This document shows positions 25,635 through 34,527 of a stretch of DNA of 64,000 nt, piece by piece. The stretch is taken from assembly GCA_900466475.1 (NCBI GenBank), contig UBMI01000003.1, positions 1 through 64,000 of the forward strand, given 5' to 3'. The notes under the pieces are model-generated. The model did no database searches and was not told where the DNA came from. It saw only the letters and a program-made list of their open reading frames with translations. A program made the translations under genes and the position numbers. The DNA comes from Hyphomicrobiales bacterium. GTDB lineage: Bacteria > Pseudomonadota > Alphaproteobacteria > Rhizobiales > Rhizobiaceae. Numbering within the stretch: the first letter of the stretch is position 1; each line of letters begins with the position of its first letter.

Positions 25635-27073
25635 TTAGGATCAGGGAGAGGGTTATAGGGAACAACCGTGACGCTCCCACTCTGGATCAGCAGTTCCTGG
25701 ACATTCAGGTCGTGGGGTCCGTGACGCTTTTTGACAACGGTGATGTTGCGGCGGAGACGCCCCTCATGCTCGACGATCCGCAGAAGCAGGACGGTATCGC
25801 CAAGGAAACTCACGTCAACATCGATGCCGACATTTTGGCCAATCAATCCATGCTGAGCGACGATCAGCATAGTGAGAACACCGGAGCGGGCCAGATATTT
25901 GAGAAGAGACTGGATGTCTCGGACAGCTTTTTCGCGGTGGGGAAGCGAATTGAGATAGCCCGTCAAGCTATCGATCACCACGACCCGCACTTTGTTCTGG
26001 GTAACCGCGTCCTGGACGATCTGGCCAAATTCCCCGGGAGAGATCTCATTGGGGTTGAAGTCGCGCAGGATGAGCTTGCCGTCCTTATGGAACTGTCGCA
26101 GCTCCATGCCCAGCCCCTCGGACCGGCGGAAGAACGTTTCCAGACGTTCTTCGAAGAGGAACAGCGCAACACTCTCCCCACGTTCAAGCGCTGCGGTCGC
26201 ATAAAGCGACGACATCGTCGACTTTCCGGTGCCGGACTGACCAATGACCAAAGTCGTGGTTCCGGCCTCTTGACCACCACCAAACATGTCGTCGAGTTCG
26301 GCGACACCGGATTTGATGAGTTGTGGCTTTGATCCTTCCGAATCCGTGCTCGGCATGATCCGCGGAAAAACGACGACCCCCTCGCCTTCGCGAATTGCCA
26401 TGTCGTGGTACCCGTCAGCGACCGGTACCCCGCGCATTTTTGAAACCTCGACGCGGCGGCGGACGCCACCATATTCCTCGAGGGATTTGTCGAAGCGGAT
26501 TACGCCGTGGGCAAGCCCCTCGACTTCCTCGCCGCTGCGGTCATTGGCCGAGTTCTGGGTGTCGAGGAGAAGCGCGACGACGTCCTGTTTGGCCAGGAAC
26601 GATTTAAAGCCGATCAACTCGCGGCGGAACCTCGGCGAATCGCCCGTGATCAGCCGGATCTCGAGAAGCGAGTCATAGACAAGCCGGCGAGGCTTGTGCT
26701 CCTCGATTGCGGCTTCAATAGCCTTCCGCGTTTCATCAAGCCTCAGATCCGCCGTCAGAAAGATACTCTGATCGTCCGCTTCGTTAACCGCCCCAGATGT
26801 TGATAGTTCTTCAATGCGGATACCGTCCAGCGTCCAGCCGTGGGACAAAGCAATGGCTTCAAGCTCAGCGGCAGACTGGGAAAGTGTGACGTAGATGCAG
26901 CTTTCGCCGGCTTCCACACCAGCACGCAAGAATTGCAGTGCGGCCGTAGTTTTGCCCGAGCCGGGCGCACCCTGGAGCATATAGAGGTTCGATGCGGGCA
27001 AGCCGCCACGCAGGACCTCGTTCAGACCCTCGATTCCGGTGCTGACAATGGACGGCATTTTTCGTTTTGGCAT
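25631..27073 (-). CDS. KaiC-like tandem RecA ATPase
   Basis: 480 residues from ATG 27073 (GGAAG upstream). Two KaiC/RecA modules: Walker A motifs GAPGSGKTT (~35) and GQSGTGKST (~280), with Walker B-like RRLVYDSLLEI and VRVVVIDSLTGY. The start of module 1, STGIEGLNEVLRGGLPASN, is typical of KaiC-like proteins. No kaiA or kaiB is present, so circadian timing is not implied; stand-alone KaiC homologues are linked to stress signalling. Coupled to the downstream HWE kinase. Confidence 0.92.
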   Translation of the reverse strand: MPKRKMPSIVSTGIEGLNEVLRGGLPASNLYMLQGAPGSGKTTAALQFLRAGVEAGESCIYVTLSQSAAELEAIALSHGWTLDGIRIEELSTSGAVNEADDQSIFLTADLRLDETRKAIEAAIEEHKPRRLVYDSLLEIRLITGDSPRFRRELIGFKSFLAKQDVVALLLDTQNSANDRSGEEVEGLAHGVIRFDKSLEEYGGVRRRVEVSKMRGVPVADGYHDMAIREGEGVVVFPRIMPSTDSEGSKPQLIKSGVAELDDMFGGGQEAGTTTLVIGQSGTGKSTMSSLYATAALERGESVALFLFEERLETFFRRSEGLGMELRQFHKDGKLILRDFNPNEISPGEFGQIVQDAVTQNKVRVVVIDSLTGYLNSLPHREKAVRDIQSLLKYLARSGVLTMLIVAQHGLIGQNVGIDVDVSFLGDTVLLLRIVEHEGRLRRNITVVKKRHGPHDLNVQELLIQSGSVTVVPYNPLPDPK

Positions 27074-27359
27074 CTCGGTCTTCCGTTGCAATGATGGGTG
27101 CGTGTCGATGTCGATGGCGCGCATCGTCCTTGGAAGAAGCCGCGCAGTTGTTATATTTTGCTTTTCCAAAACATCAATGACATCACTCTGAAAGCTGCGC
27201 TACGAGATGAACCAATTGCGATTTAGGGGGTGTTAGGTTGCGCTCTGATCGGCCGCCACAGAATCCTTGAGGGAATGCGGGGACCTGACCGGTGCTGTTG
27301 CAATTTTGTGCAAAATTCCACCATGGGTGGCTGGCGGCGACTGCTTGTGATTACGCCAT

Positions 27360-27965
27360 TTATATACTGAACCCGACGGCTATGTCAGCATTTCCCGGTT
27401 TGAAGCGAGGATTGGCATCGCCGGGAGAACGCCCCCCGCCCCGCGCGGCACCTCCTTGGAGATTAAGCGTACCTTTTTCGCCTACGATCTCAAATCGAAA
27501 CGGCGCTTCGGGAGTGCGCCCCCCTGCGACCTCTATGCATACGGAAACGCCTTTAACCGTGGCGCCTTGAAACAGGAGATGGTCATACGTTGTCCGCCGG
27601 TGGATTTCCTTCTGCTCGCCGAGCGCGATTGAAGGATACTGGCGCGACACCATGCTGTTGGAGGCAACGGGCTCGCCCAGAAGGTTGAATGCCAGATCGA
27701 GCGTATGGGCGCCCTGTATGGTGATGAGGTTGGCGAAGTTTTGCGGGTCCTCGAGATAAACGTATGGGTCAGGAACCTCTGGTCCAAAGCCGGCGGTCGA
27801 TGAATAGATGTTTGCGCTCAGCAGGCGGCCGATGGCGCCGCCTTGCAGCAGCTCGCGGGCGCGTTTGACCGTCGGGCTGCCTCGTAATTGCAAACCGATC
27901 GCCGTGTGAACGTTGGCGGCGTCTGCAGCCATGCAAAGCTCTTCCGTTGACGCTGTCCGACCAAG
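27360..27965 (-). pseudogene. Gfo/Idh/MocA oxidoreductase, C-terminal fragment
   Basis: About 200 residues resemble the C-terminal domain of these NAD(P)-dependent dehydrogenases: EELCMAADAANVHTAIGLQL, GAIGRLLSANIYSST, ITIQGAHTLDLAFNLLGEPV, PFRFEIVGEKGTLNL. The Rossmann domain with the nucleotide site is missing. The frame continues unbroken from the phage DUF2213 gene upstream, so the ORF is a chimera. Confidence 0.8.
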
Positions 27966-29053
27966 CCTTATCGGCTCCGGTGTGAGCGTCGGCAGCGGGG
28001 CGGACGCCGTCGGCGAGAACCCGAACGAACGGTCAGCACCGGTCGCCTTCTTGGCGTCCTCGACGAGAATGTCGAAGCGAGCATCGATATAGGCGTGTGC
28101 TTTATCGGCCACGGCGGCATCGCCGAGCTTGGCGGCGACGACAGCCTTGCGGATCGCGGCGTCGGAGAGACCAGTGGTCTTGACGTCCTTGGCGATGACC
28201 GCAGCGGCTGCGATGAGATCGCCACGCTGCTGGACACGCTTGTCGAGATCGGCGTCGGAAAGCACCTTGGCCTTCAGGCTGTCGATTTCGGCATCCTTCT
28301 TGGCGAGCTCGCTGTCTTTTGCAGCGATTACGGCGACGTGCGCGGCGTCTGCCGTGCCCAGCTTGGAGCGGGCATCCGCAAGCAGCTGCTGCAGCGTTGC
28401 GATAACCGTGGCACCCTGATCGGTTACTTCAACCGGGATGGCATCGACGGTAACCGTCTTCAGGGGCATGATCGTTTCCTTTGTCGGGTTGTGATCAGGG
28501 GTGACGGGGCTGATGCCCCAATTCGCACCGTCACCGATGCGAGCCTTTGAACAAGCCCGCGCGCGATCGACGACGGCCAGGTGGTTGATTTTGATATTGG
28601 TCTGCTGTGCGTCGAATTGCTGGCCGTCCGGCGTGACACCGTCGCCCCATACGAGCTCGCAGACATAGCCGGCGGAGAGCCCGCGCTTGCCACCCTCGAC
28701 GCCTTTGATTGCCGCTGCGTCCTTAAGGATGAGCGGGAGATAGACCCACTCCCCGTCGCGCTTGGCGGCGGTGCTGACCTCGCCGACGGCCAGATCCTTC
28801 CAGTTCTCCGCGGTGACCGCGTCCTTCGGGTGATCCATGGTCACGGGCGCGCGTGAGTGAAGCTCTGCAGGCTGGCGTCAGCCAAGACCGATTCCGGCGG
28901 ACGATAGACACGCACGACGGACAATTCCGGCTTGCCGACCTCATCACCCGTATAGAGCTGGATGCCGGTCCGAACTGCCTTCGCTTCGGCGGCAAGGTAG
29001 CCGTCGTCGGTCCGCCGCGTTCCCGCGATGGTGACAGCATCAGTAAAGTTCAT
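27966..29053 (-). pseudogene. Phage DUF2213 protein, frameshifted and 3'-truncated
   Basis: Starts MNFTDAVTIAGTRRTDDGYL, as in DUF2213 prophage proteins, thought to be a protease/scaffold of the capsid module. At about 28850 the frame changes: extra GC in GCGCGCCC separates SFTHA from PVTMDHPKDAVTAENWKDLA. The rest (RGLSAGYVCELVWGDGVTPD, QTNIKINHLAVVDRARACSK) and a long Ala/Asp/Lys helix (SDADLDKRVQQRGDLIAAAA) follow. The 3' end is replaced by oxidoreductase sequence. Confidence 0.75.
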
Positions 29054-29237
29054 GGCTTCGCTCCCCGCTCTGTCTAGAGCCGGTTAGGTGGGCGTTCAGA
29101 TTTCAGGCGGGGAACCCATATCCGGACCAAATTGATGGCCGAGGGAACCTTCTGCTTCGTCGGAAGTAGGGTGTACGGGACGTTCGATGGACTCCAGACC
29201 TGCGTTCGAGCGTTCCTGTTTCCAAGTCCCTTAAATT

Positions 29238-29261
29238 AGCCCGCTTCGGCGGGCTCTTTTT
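29238..29261 (+). terminator. Rho-independent terminator
   Basis: AGCCCGC-TTCG-GCGGGCT followed by CTTTTT, a textbook stem-loop. No gene is recognised immediately upstream on this strand, so it probably marks a lost transcript. Confidence 0.8.
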
Positions 29262-29602
29262 CGATCGCATAATGGCCCTTATTCCAGGCCGACCTTCGGT
29301 CACGAAGCCGAGAAAACTCCTTTAAATTGCATTATATTCATGATACACCTCTGATATCGACCGAATTTGTGCACTTCCCCAAGTGCAAGTTCGGAAGAGC
29401 AATGCACGGCCCGTAGTCGCGCCTGCGTGATTGGTCGGTACCCGACTGCAGGAGGGCGTCACCCCTCGTCCTCCTGCTCCTCTCAGCGCGGCGCTTAGCG
29501 CTGGCCGAAAGCTTGACTGTCACGCAAATTTACAAAACCTCCGGTAGACTTCCAAAATCTGGCCAGTAGACTTCCGCGCGCGCTGATGCTGCACTATCAG
29601 CG
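29262..29602. other. Prophage non-coding debris
   Basis: No supportable gene. Short arginine-rich frames on the minus strand run through terminator hairpins and are not convincing. Confidence 0.4.
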
Positions 29603-29650
29603 GGAGAAGGGCTCTTTATTCCTAACTCAGAGACCCTTCTCCGTTTTTCT
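29603..29650 (+). terminator. Rho-independent terminator
   Basis: GGAGAAGGGCTCT pairs with AGAGACCCTTCTCC (one bulged A), followed by GTTTTTCT. Confidence 0.7.
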
Positions 29651-29777
29651 CCAAACGCACAATCGGCGCTAGCTCGTCTCCACCTTTTTCCTACGGTCAC
29701 TTCCCCTTGTCGATAGATCGTCACCGACCTATCTGATCGAACCCGTTCGGACTTGTTCAAGTGAGGATGGATGAGCC

Positions 29778-29939
29778 ATGCTGTGGTGGATCTTGTACAT
29801 TTACCTCTCCTTGCAGGTTTTTATTGCTGCAGGGATTTTGCTCTTGCTGGTGAGGGCCAAACTCAAGGCATCAGAAAGTGTGGGCAACGCTCGGTCAGCG
29901 CCGATGCAGCGCGAGGATCAGCAGCAAGCCTACCAGTGA
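29778..29939 (+). CDS. Small membrane protein, 53 aa
   Basis: The ATG follows a GAGG-type site. One transmembrane helix (LYIYLSLQVFIAAGILLLL) is followed by a charged tail (VRAKLKASESVGN, QREDQQQAYQ). In a prophage context it could be a lysis or superinfection protein, but nothing specific supports that. Confidence 0.5.
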   Translation: MLWWILYIYLSLQVFIAAGILLLLVRAKLKASESVGNARSAPMQREDQQQAYQ

Positions 29940-30100
29940 TCAGTGCTCGATTTCGGCGCCCGGCCACGGGAGATGAGGTTACTTGCACGACTTTTTCTTC
30001 CAAGGACGCTGGAAAAACTCTGATCTTTTCTTAAGTCTCACTCTGCTGAAGTGCCCTCAGCTTTCAGCTGGAGAGCAGTTGCTCGCGAAGCTGCTCTCCT

Positions 30101-30129
30101 GAAACCCGCCGTGACCTCCGGCGGGTTTC
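30101..30129 (-). terminator. Hairpin downstream of the SGNH hydrolase
   Basis: GAAACCCGCCG and CGGCGGGTTTC form an 11-bp stem with a 7-base loop, about 120 bp after the SGNH stop on the minus strand. Confidence 0.65.
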
Positions 30130-30249
30130 GCATTTCAAGCCGCCAACTGCCACGCCGCGCGCGGGCTCGCGATCTTCCGAATGACCGGCGCCCCGATCGT
30201 GGCAACGCCAGTCCCGCCCGTATTGCACAGGTGCCTCAAGATCAGCAGG

Positions 30250-31508
30250 TTATCGAGCCGGATGTTCGTCATCGTTAGCCCCGTCGGCAGCCAGAGTTTC
30301 GAGCCGCAGACGAGCGATCTTCCACGCCCGCCGATATAGTTGTCCCGTCGTCCAGCCGCCGCCGGTTACGGTGACCGTGTTGCCGATCTGGACTGGTCCG
30401 CGAATTGAACCATCCAGGTAATCCCAGCCTGCCCAGTCGTTGAGCTCGACCGGGATCTGGATCTCGAGCCAGTCGCCGGCGACGAGGCCGAGCGTTGCGA
30501 GACTGAGGTTGGCCGGCAGCCCGTACGTCACGGTATGAACGGCGGCCGCGTCGTTGACAGGTGTGATCGTGATGACCTGCTTCTCGTTGCCGGCCGCCAC
30601 CACTTCTTGCTGGCGACATAGGTCGAGGTGCCGGTGCCGCGCACCAGGCGCATGCCGGTGGCAACATCGCCGGTGACGTTGGTCTTGGCGCCAGCAATTC
30701 CGGGCGTGCCCTTCGGCGGGAAGATGTTGTAGGCGGCAAGCAGGTCGAGCCACCTCGTCTCACCTGCAGAAACCATCCCCTGCAAGATGGGAAGGAGAAT
30801 ATCGGAGCGCTTCGCCATCAAATCGGGCTTCGGGTGAAGCCCGTCGACGAACATTGACGCGGCGATGCCGGAAGCCGGGCCATCGAGGGCAAGTGTGTTG
30901 CAGAGCACGACGCCATTACGGCCGGCTTGGGCGAGAATCCACCTATTGATGCCATCAAGGATGCCAGGCCAGGCTGGATCGTCAACGCCTGGCTGATCGT
31001 CGAGCGTGCTGGTCCAGCTCAGCGTCTGCAGGATCACGTAGACCCCAGCATCAACGATGCGCTGCACCTGCGTATCGAAGTCGGCAATGATCGCCGCCAA
31101 GCTACGACCGCGGACGATATCGTTATAGCCGATATCGACATAGACGATGTCCGGCTTCTGGCTCAGAGAGTGGGCCGTCCGCGCGAGCGTGCCCGGGAAC
31201 TGCGCCCCAAGCCCGGGGACAGGAAAGAGGCAGTCGCCTGACTTGCCGGCCATTGCCCCCGAGAAGGCCGCGAATGAGCCAGGCGCGAAAAACGGACTGT
31301 TCAGCTCGGCGAACATGTCGAGGTTGAAGCGGCCATCAGCTGCCTTGATCCAAGAAAGGACGGTGCGTTGGTTCTCGTAGAAGCCGGTATGGCCGTTGGT
31401 CGCCGTCTGGCCGGCCGTATAGGTCTGCGCTGCTCCGAGGCCGATGAAGCTATGGCCGAGGCCCACGACTTTGGAGCCCGTCGCGAGCGGCAGGGTCCGC
31501 AAGGGCAC
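30250..31508 (-). pseudogene. SGNH/GDSL hydrolase of the prophage, frameshifted
   Basis: The catalytic module has GLGHSFIGLG (GDS-like block with Ser), the Asn block VDIGYNDIV and the Asp-His pair in VDGLHPKPD. At about 30600, after STYVASK, the frame shifts; inserting one G gives STYVASKEVVAAGNEK and a beta-rich C-terminal domain (LPANLSLATLGLVAGDWLEI) ending at 30250. Such enzymes trim acyl or acetyl groups and are often phage tail-associated. The break may be real or an error. Confidence 0.7.
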
Positions 31509-31550
31509 AATGCCCCGTTGCTAAATTGCTTGATGGACAATTCCTGGACA

Positions 31551-31574
31551 TACTCGACTATTAGTTGTCGAGTA
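31551..31574. promoter_or_regulatory. Palindrome upstream of a small phage gene
   Basis: TACTCGAC and GTCGAGTA with an 8-base spacer, preceded by a direct CATACTCG. It resembles a phage repressor operator and lies 33 bp upstream of ATG 31607. Confidence 0.4.
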
Positions 31575-31606
31575 AGATCGGCATACTCGTCACCAAGGGG
31601 GAACTC

Positions 31607-31714
31607 ATGGCACTCTACAAAGACGGAAATCTGGTGCGTAAGGCTGACGCCGGGTTAGGAGCCTTCGACAAAGAGTGGAAGCCGGGCGAAACTCCAGATC
31701 ATGCTGGGATATAA
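31607..31714 (+). CDS. Small phage-type protein, truncated, 35 aa
   Basis: MALYKDGNLVRKADAGLGAF resembles the beginning of short rhizobial proteins that normally continue into a Cys zinc motif (GIYRC..CG). Here a stop follows HAGI. AAGGGGG precedes the ATG. The frame 31701-31889 may hold another small helical protein. Confidence 0.35.
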   Translation: MALYKDGNLVRKADAGLGAFDKEWKPGETPDHAGI

Positions 31715-31848
31715 GTTGATCCTTGACCAGAACGTCAAGATTGAAGCCCTGTCACTGGAAGTCCGGCGCCTAACGCAGGCGGTTGAGACTACCGAGGTCG
31801 TCATGGTCGACCACCAGCGCCTTACGAGCGCCGAGATCGAGCATCGTG

Positions 31849-32365
31849 TCAAAACTCCACTACCCCGCGGGCCACACAACGACAATTGATAGGCTGACCT
31901 GGCGGAAGACCTTCTTCGGCTCCCGTCGGCTCTCCCCATTTGTACGTGTTGCCGTCCAGCTTCTTGTGCAGCGGCCGAACACGCTCATCGTGCGCCGTCA
32001 ATCAGACGTATGAAGTAACGCCGGCCTGCTGCTGCCTGATCTTGTTCAGATCCGAATTGAACTTGCCCGTCTGGTCCCGAGCGATGAGCCGAGCCCGCCG
32101 ATCGGTGATCCCGAACTGTGCTTGAAGCGACTTCCGGAGCGTCGTCACCGAATTGCCGGCGATGCCGCTGGTATAGACCGTCTGCTCTATCCGCTTCACG
32201 ATGTCGTCGGATAGGCTCTGGATCAGCGATGTGTTGCGGGCGACTGCCGCCTGCAGGTAATCGGCCAGATCCTCGTCCCGCACGACCGCAGAGAGGTTGA
32301 TGCCAAGTGCCCGTTTGGCCGTTGCCATGAACGCTTCGGTGTGCCAGTGTCGGCCGGTGTCTTTG
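31849..32365 (-). pseudogene. gpF-like phage head morphogenesis protein, broken
   Basis: Reads RHWHTEAFMATAKRALGINL, LQAQFGITDRRARLIARDQT and, after an in-frame TGA, HDERVRPLHKKLDGNTYKWG and GLPPGQPINCRC. This is the Mu gpF/minor-head family, whose C-terminal C-x-C motif is present. The stop stands where the family has Trp (SYV-W), so TGG to TGA is likely. The 5' end is joined to a terminase fragment. Confidence 0.8.
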
Positions 32366-32753
32366 CCGTCTTAGCATTCATCTTGCCGATCTCGGCCTGC
32401 TCCTTCTCGGTCATCTGCTTGAGCGGTGACCCGATGATGAGACCGATGAGCCGGACGATCAACAGCAGACGCTCCATTCGTAGAAGACTTCGGCCGGCCG
32501 CCAGTTCAGCGAGGACGCGCTCTTTCGTGATGGCGAGCTTGTCGATCGCCTTTTCAGTGGCTTTCCGGTCTATCGTCTGCTCCCACTCAAGAAGCTCGGC
32601 AACGCGTTGTACGATGTTGTCTTTATGCTGTAGGCGGGACGCATTTCCCCGGTCAGGTTTGAAGCCGGCCTCCGCATATGCGTCATCTGCTGTCTTGCCT
32701 TTGAAGAGAGCCTGAGCAAATTTCTCATGCCGTGGATTCTTTAGGACTGGCAT
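32366..32753 (-). pseudogene. Phage terminase small subunit, 3'-truncated
   Basis: MPVLKNPRHEKFAQALFKGK, TADDAYAEAGFKPDRGNASR and ITKERVLAELA match the N-terminal DNA-binding part of small terminases, which select viral DNA for packaging. After ERVLAELA the sequence becomes an unrelated hydrophobic stretch and then gpF. The large terminase and portal genes expected between them are absent. Confidence 0.8.
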
Positions 32754-32774
32754 GCATCACCAATTGGAGGAAAA

Positions 32775-33065
32775 GTGAAGAACATAGTCGAGGACTTCAA
32801 AGAGCAGCTATGGCGCATCGTCGAAATGAATGGCGCCGAGATAATTTCTGAAGAGTTCATCCCGCTATCGAACGCGACTGAAGCCCAAATCATTGCAAGG
32901 ATCGAGAGAATGGCCAAGAGGCACTTGTCGGAGCGAGAAATCGCTGAGTCACCGTCTCTCTACAAGGCCGATCGCGATGAAGGCAAAGGCGATCGCCTTA
33001 TCTACATGGCGGGAGAGAACCCGTACATCATCGCCAGCCTATGGCGCGCTGACGAGCTCTCCTAA
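32775..33065 (+). CDS. Hypothetical protein, 96 aa
   Basis: GGAGG precedes ATG 32775. Soluble helical protein (MKNIVEDFKEQLWRIVEMNG, EAQIIARIERMAKRHLSERE) ending ENPYIIASLWRADELS. Divergent from the terminase, overlapping by 4 bp the stop of a small gene on the other strand. No family is recognised. Confidence 0.6.
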   Translation: MKNIVEDFKEQLWRIVEMNGAEIISEEFIPLSNATEAQIIARIERMAKRHLSEREIAESPSLYKADRDEGKGDRLIYMAGENPYIIASLWRADELS

Positions 33066-33181
33066 AGCGCCCGCCATATCCCCTCACCCGGAGGCTGACA
33101 AGATTGGCATGCGGTGAGGAAAGCGGTAGCCATGCAGGCGACGGCTATGCCGAACAGGACAGCAATCACGGTGCGTCTCAT
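33062..33181 (-). CDS. Small lipoprotein-like protein, 39 aa
   Basis: GGAGAG precedes the ATG. MRRTVIAVLFGIAVACMATA then FLTACQSCQPPG: a signal anchor and a possible lipobox (LTAC), followed by a short Pro tail. This resembles Rz1-type lysis lipoproteins, but is too short to be sure. Confidence 0.45.
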   Translation of the reverse strand: MRRTVIAVLFGIAVACMATAFLTACQSCQPPGEGIWRAL

Positions 33182-33255
33182 ATCGCTCTCCAAATAGCCT
33201 GCATTCTCTCACGCGCTGCTCGGTAATGCGCTGTTAGCTCAACCAGAAAGAATCG

Positions 33256-33552
33256 ATGGCTAAGGGTCAAGCTAGAAGCAATTATAAAAGGTACGAGGCC
33301 GCCCCTGCCGCAGCGCCGGCTACTCAGGGGCCAAGGCCGTGGAGTTCAGTAAGCACAAGAAACCCTGAGCTATTTCATCCTCCCCGATCTGCTCGTCGGG
33401 GAGGCTTAAGCCTCACACGCAGACGCGCTCCCGAGCGATGGTGGGCTCGATGGAGTCGGAGGGTAATCCGCGCTTCGGCTCCTGCCATTTTGGCGGTTCT
33501 TCCCTATAGACATTGTGGGCCGCATCGAGGTCGACCAAACCAGGTCAGGTAA
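33256..33552 (+). CDS. Possible small protein, N-terminal part only convincing
   Basis: MAKGQARSNYKRYEAAPAAA could be a genuine start, but the remainder is Arg/Pro-rich and looks out of frame. The rest of the 33182-33607 interval shows nothing recognisable. Confidence 0.25.
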   Translation: MAKGQARSNYKRYEAAPAAAPATQGPRPWSSVSTRNPELFHPPRSARRGGLSLTRRRAPERWWARWSRRVIRASAPAILAVLPYRHCGPHRGRPNQVR

Positions 33553-33607
33553 CGAAAATCAGTGGCGCTGGAACGGCGGCTTTGCCTCGTGAATACGCAG
33601 GCGCATC

Positions 33608-33901
33608 ATGCCGCAGCAGGGCTGGGAGGCGACGGCGAGAGAGGCGTTGCGCAATGCCGAAGAGCACTCCGATAAGCTTAAAGAGATGCAAGGCTTGGAA
33701 CGCATCGTGAGCAACGGGGTAATTCATCGGCGCCAGCGCGCACGTGATGTCGAGCACCTATGCTCCGTCCCGGGCTGCGGGAAATGGGGAGGCTTTGGTT
33801 TTTCCGCCGGCAAGGCCGTGGAGACGCGCTGGTGGTGCTCGCGCACAATCCGCACTGGGAATCGGGCCAAAGAAGCGGCAGAGAATGTTCAGGCGGTTTG
33901 A
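33608..33901 (+). CDS. Phage-type protein with a Cys motif, 97 aa
   Basis: Helical start (GWEATAREALRNAEEHSDKL) and a C-terminal CSVPGCGKWGGFGFSAGK...RWWC, which resembles short phage proteins with a degenerate zinc ribbon. The tail after RWWC may be frameshifted. It overlaps the next small membrane gene. Confidence 0.55.
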   Translation: MPQQGWEATAREALRNAEEHSDKLKEMQGLERIVSNGVIHRRQRARDVEHLCSVPGCGKWGGFGFSAGKAVETRWWCSRTIRTGNRAKEAAENVQAV

Positions 33902-33989
33902 GGTGCACTTTTGGACTATGGTGGCCTTTCTGGCAGGATACGGCTTGTACGGACTGGGCAAGCTGATCGTGGTGTGTTGGGTCAATTGA
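33885..33989 (+). CDS. Small membrane protein, 34 aa
   Basis: MFRRFEVHFWTMVAFLAGYG, then a hydrophobic second half to the stop. One or two short membrane segments, overlapping the preceding gene by 17 bp. It could be holin-like in the prophage context. Confidence 0.4.
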   Translation: MFRRFEVHFWTMVAFLAGYGLYGLGKLIVVCWVN

Positions 33990-34010
33990 TCTTCAGCCAA
34001 TGATGGCAAT
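33982..34010. repeat. Partial direct copy of the phage tail gene 3' end
   Basis: TCAATTGATCTTCAGCCA here is repeated, with changes, as TCAATTAATCTTCAGCCA at 34144-34161. On the minus strand the latter encodes HWLKIN and a stop. Confidence 0.55.
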
Positions 34011-34143
34011 TTCGGGAATTGGAACTTTCAGCGTGGTTCTGTGTTTCACGCGCAGATTGCGCGGAGACCTCGATTGTATGGATCCCTTCTAAGCCCTGGG
34101 GGTTCGTTTGCGCGGTCCACCCACGCGCTTTTTGAGTGGCCGA

Positions 34144-34270
34144 TCAATTAATCTTCAGCCAGTGGCGAATAGCAGAGACGGTGCCATCACCAGTATAGGC
34201 AACGATACCGCCGATCGTCAGGCCGGCGTTCGTGGCCCGCCTCGGGTTTCTAGTCGATCAGTGTGGAACA
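34144..34270 (-). pseudogene. Phage tail protein C-terminal remnant
   Basis: The minus strand reads ATNAGLTIGGIVAYTGDGTV then AIRHWLKIN and stop, a typical end of phage tail or receptor-binding proteins. The upstream part is cut off by the IS3 remnant whose end lies near 34277. Confidence 0.6.
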
Positions 34271-34276
34271 TCTTAA

Positions 34277-34527
34277 CGTGCCCCCAATAAATTAGGCCAT
34301 TTGGAACTGAAATTTTCCACTTATGCTCCCTGATGGGAAGAAGAGGAGAATTCGATGAAGCTCTCGAAGTTTTCGGAAGCGCAGATCGCGTTTGTGTGAA
34401 GCAGGCAGAGGATGGGACGCCGATCGGTGAGGTCTGCCGCAAGGCAGGAATTTCGGACGCGACCTTTTACAACTGGCGCAAAAAATACGCCGCCTGATGC
34501 CCTCGGAGATGAAGCGTCTTCGCCAGC
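34277..34527 (+). mobile_element. IS3-family (IS407-like) remnant with broken orfA
   Basis: The left end is near GTGCCCCCAATAAATTAGG. orfA begins at ATG 34355 (MKLSKFSEAQIAFV) and is then frameshifted at GTTTGTGTGAAG; the family continues in another frame (EDGTPIGEVCRKAGISDATF). It is cut at MKRLRQL, where IS110 sequence begins. Confidence 0.75.

Noticed and set aside
29150..29236. Possible tRNA or attachment site before a strong terminator
   Set aside because: A GTTCGA-like word was seen, but no cloverleaf or CCA end could be built, and no integrase is nearby.
29530..29760. 76-codon minus-strand frame
   Set aside because: It crosses a terminator hairpin and has biased composition without a family.
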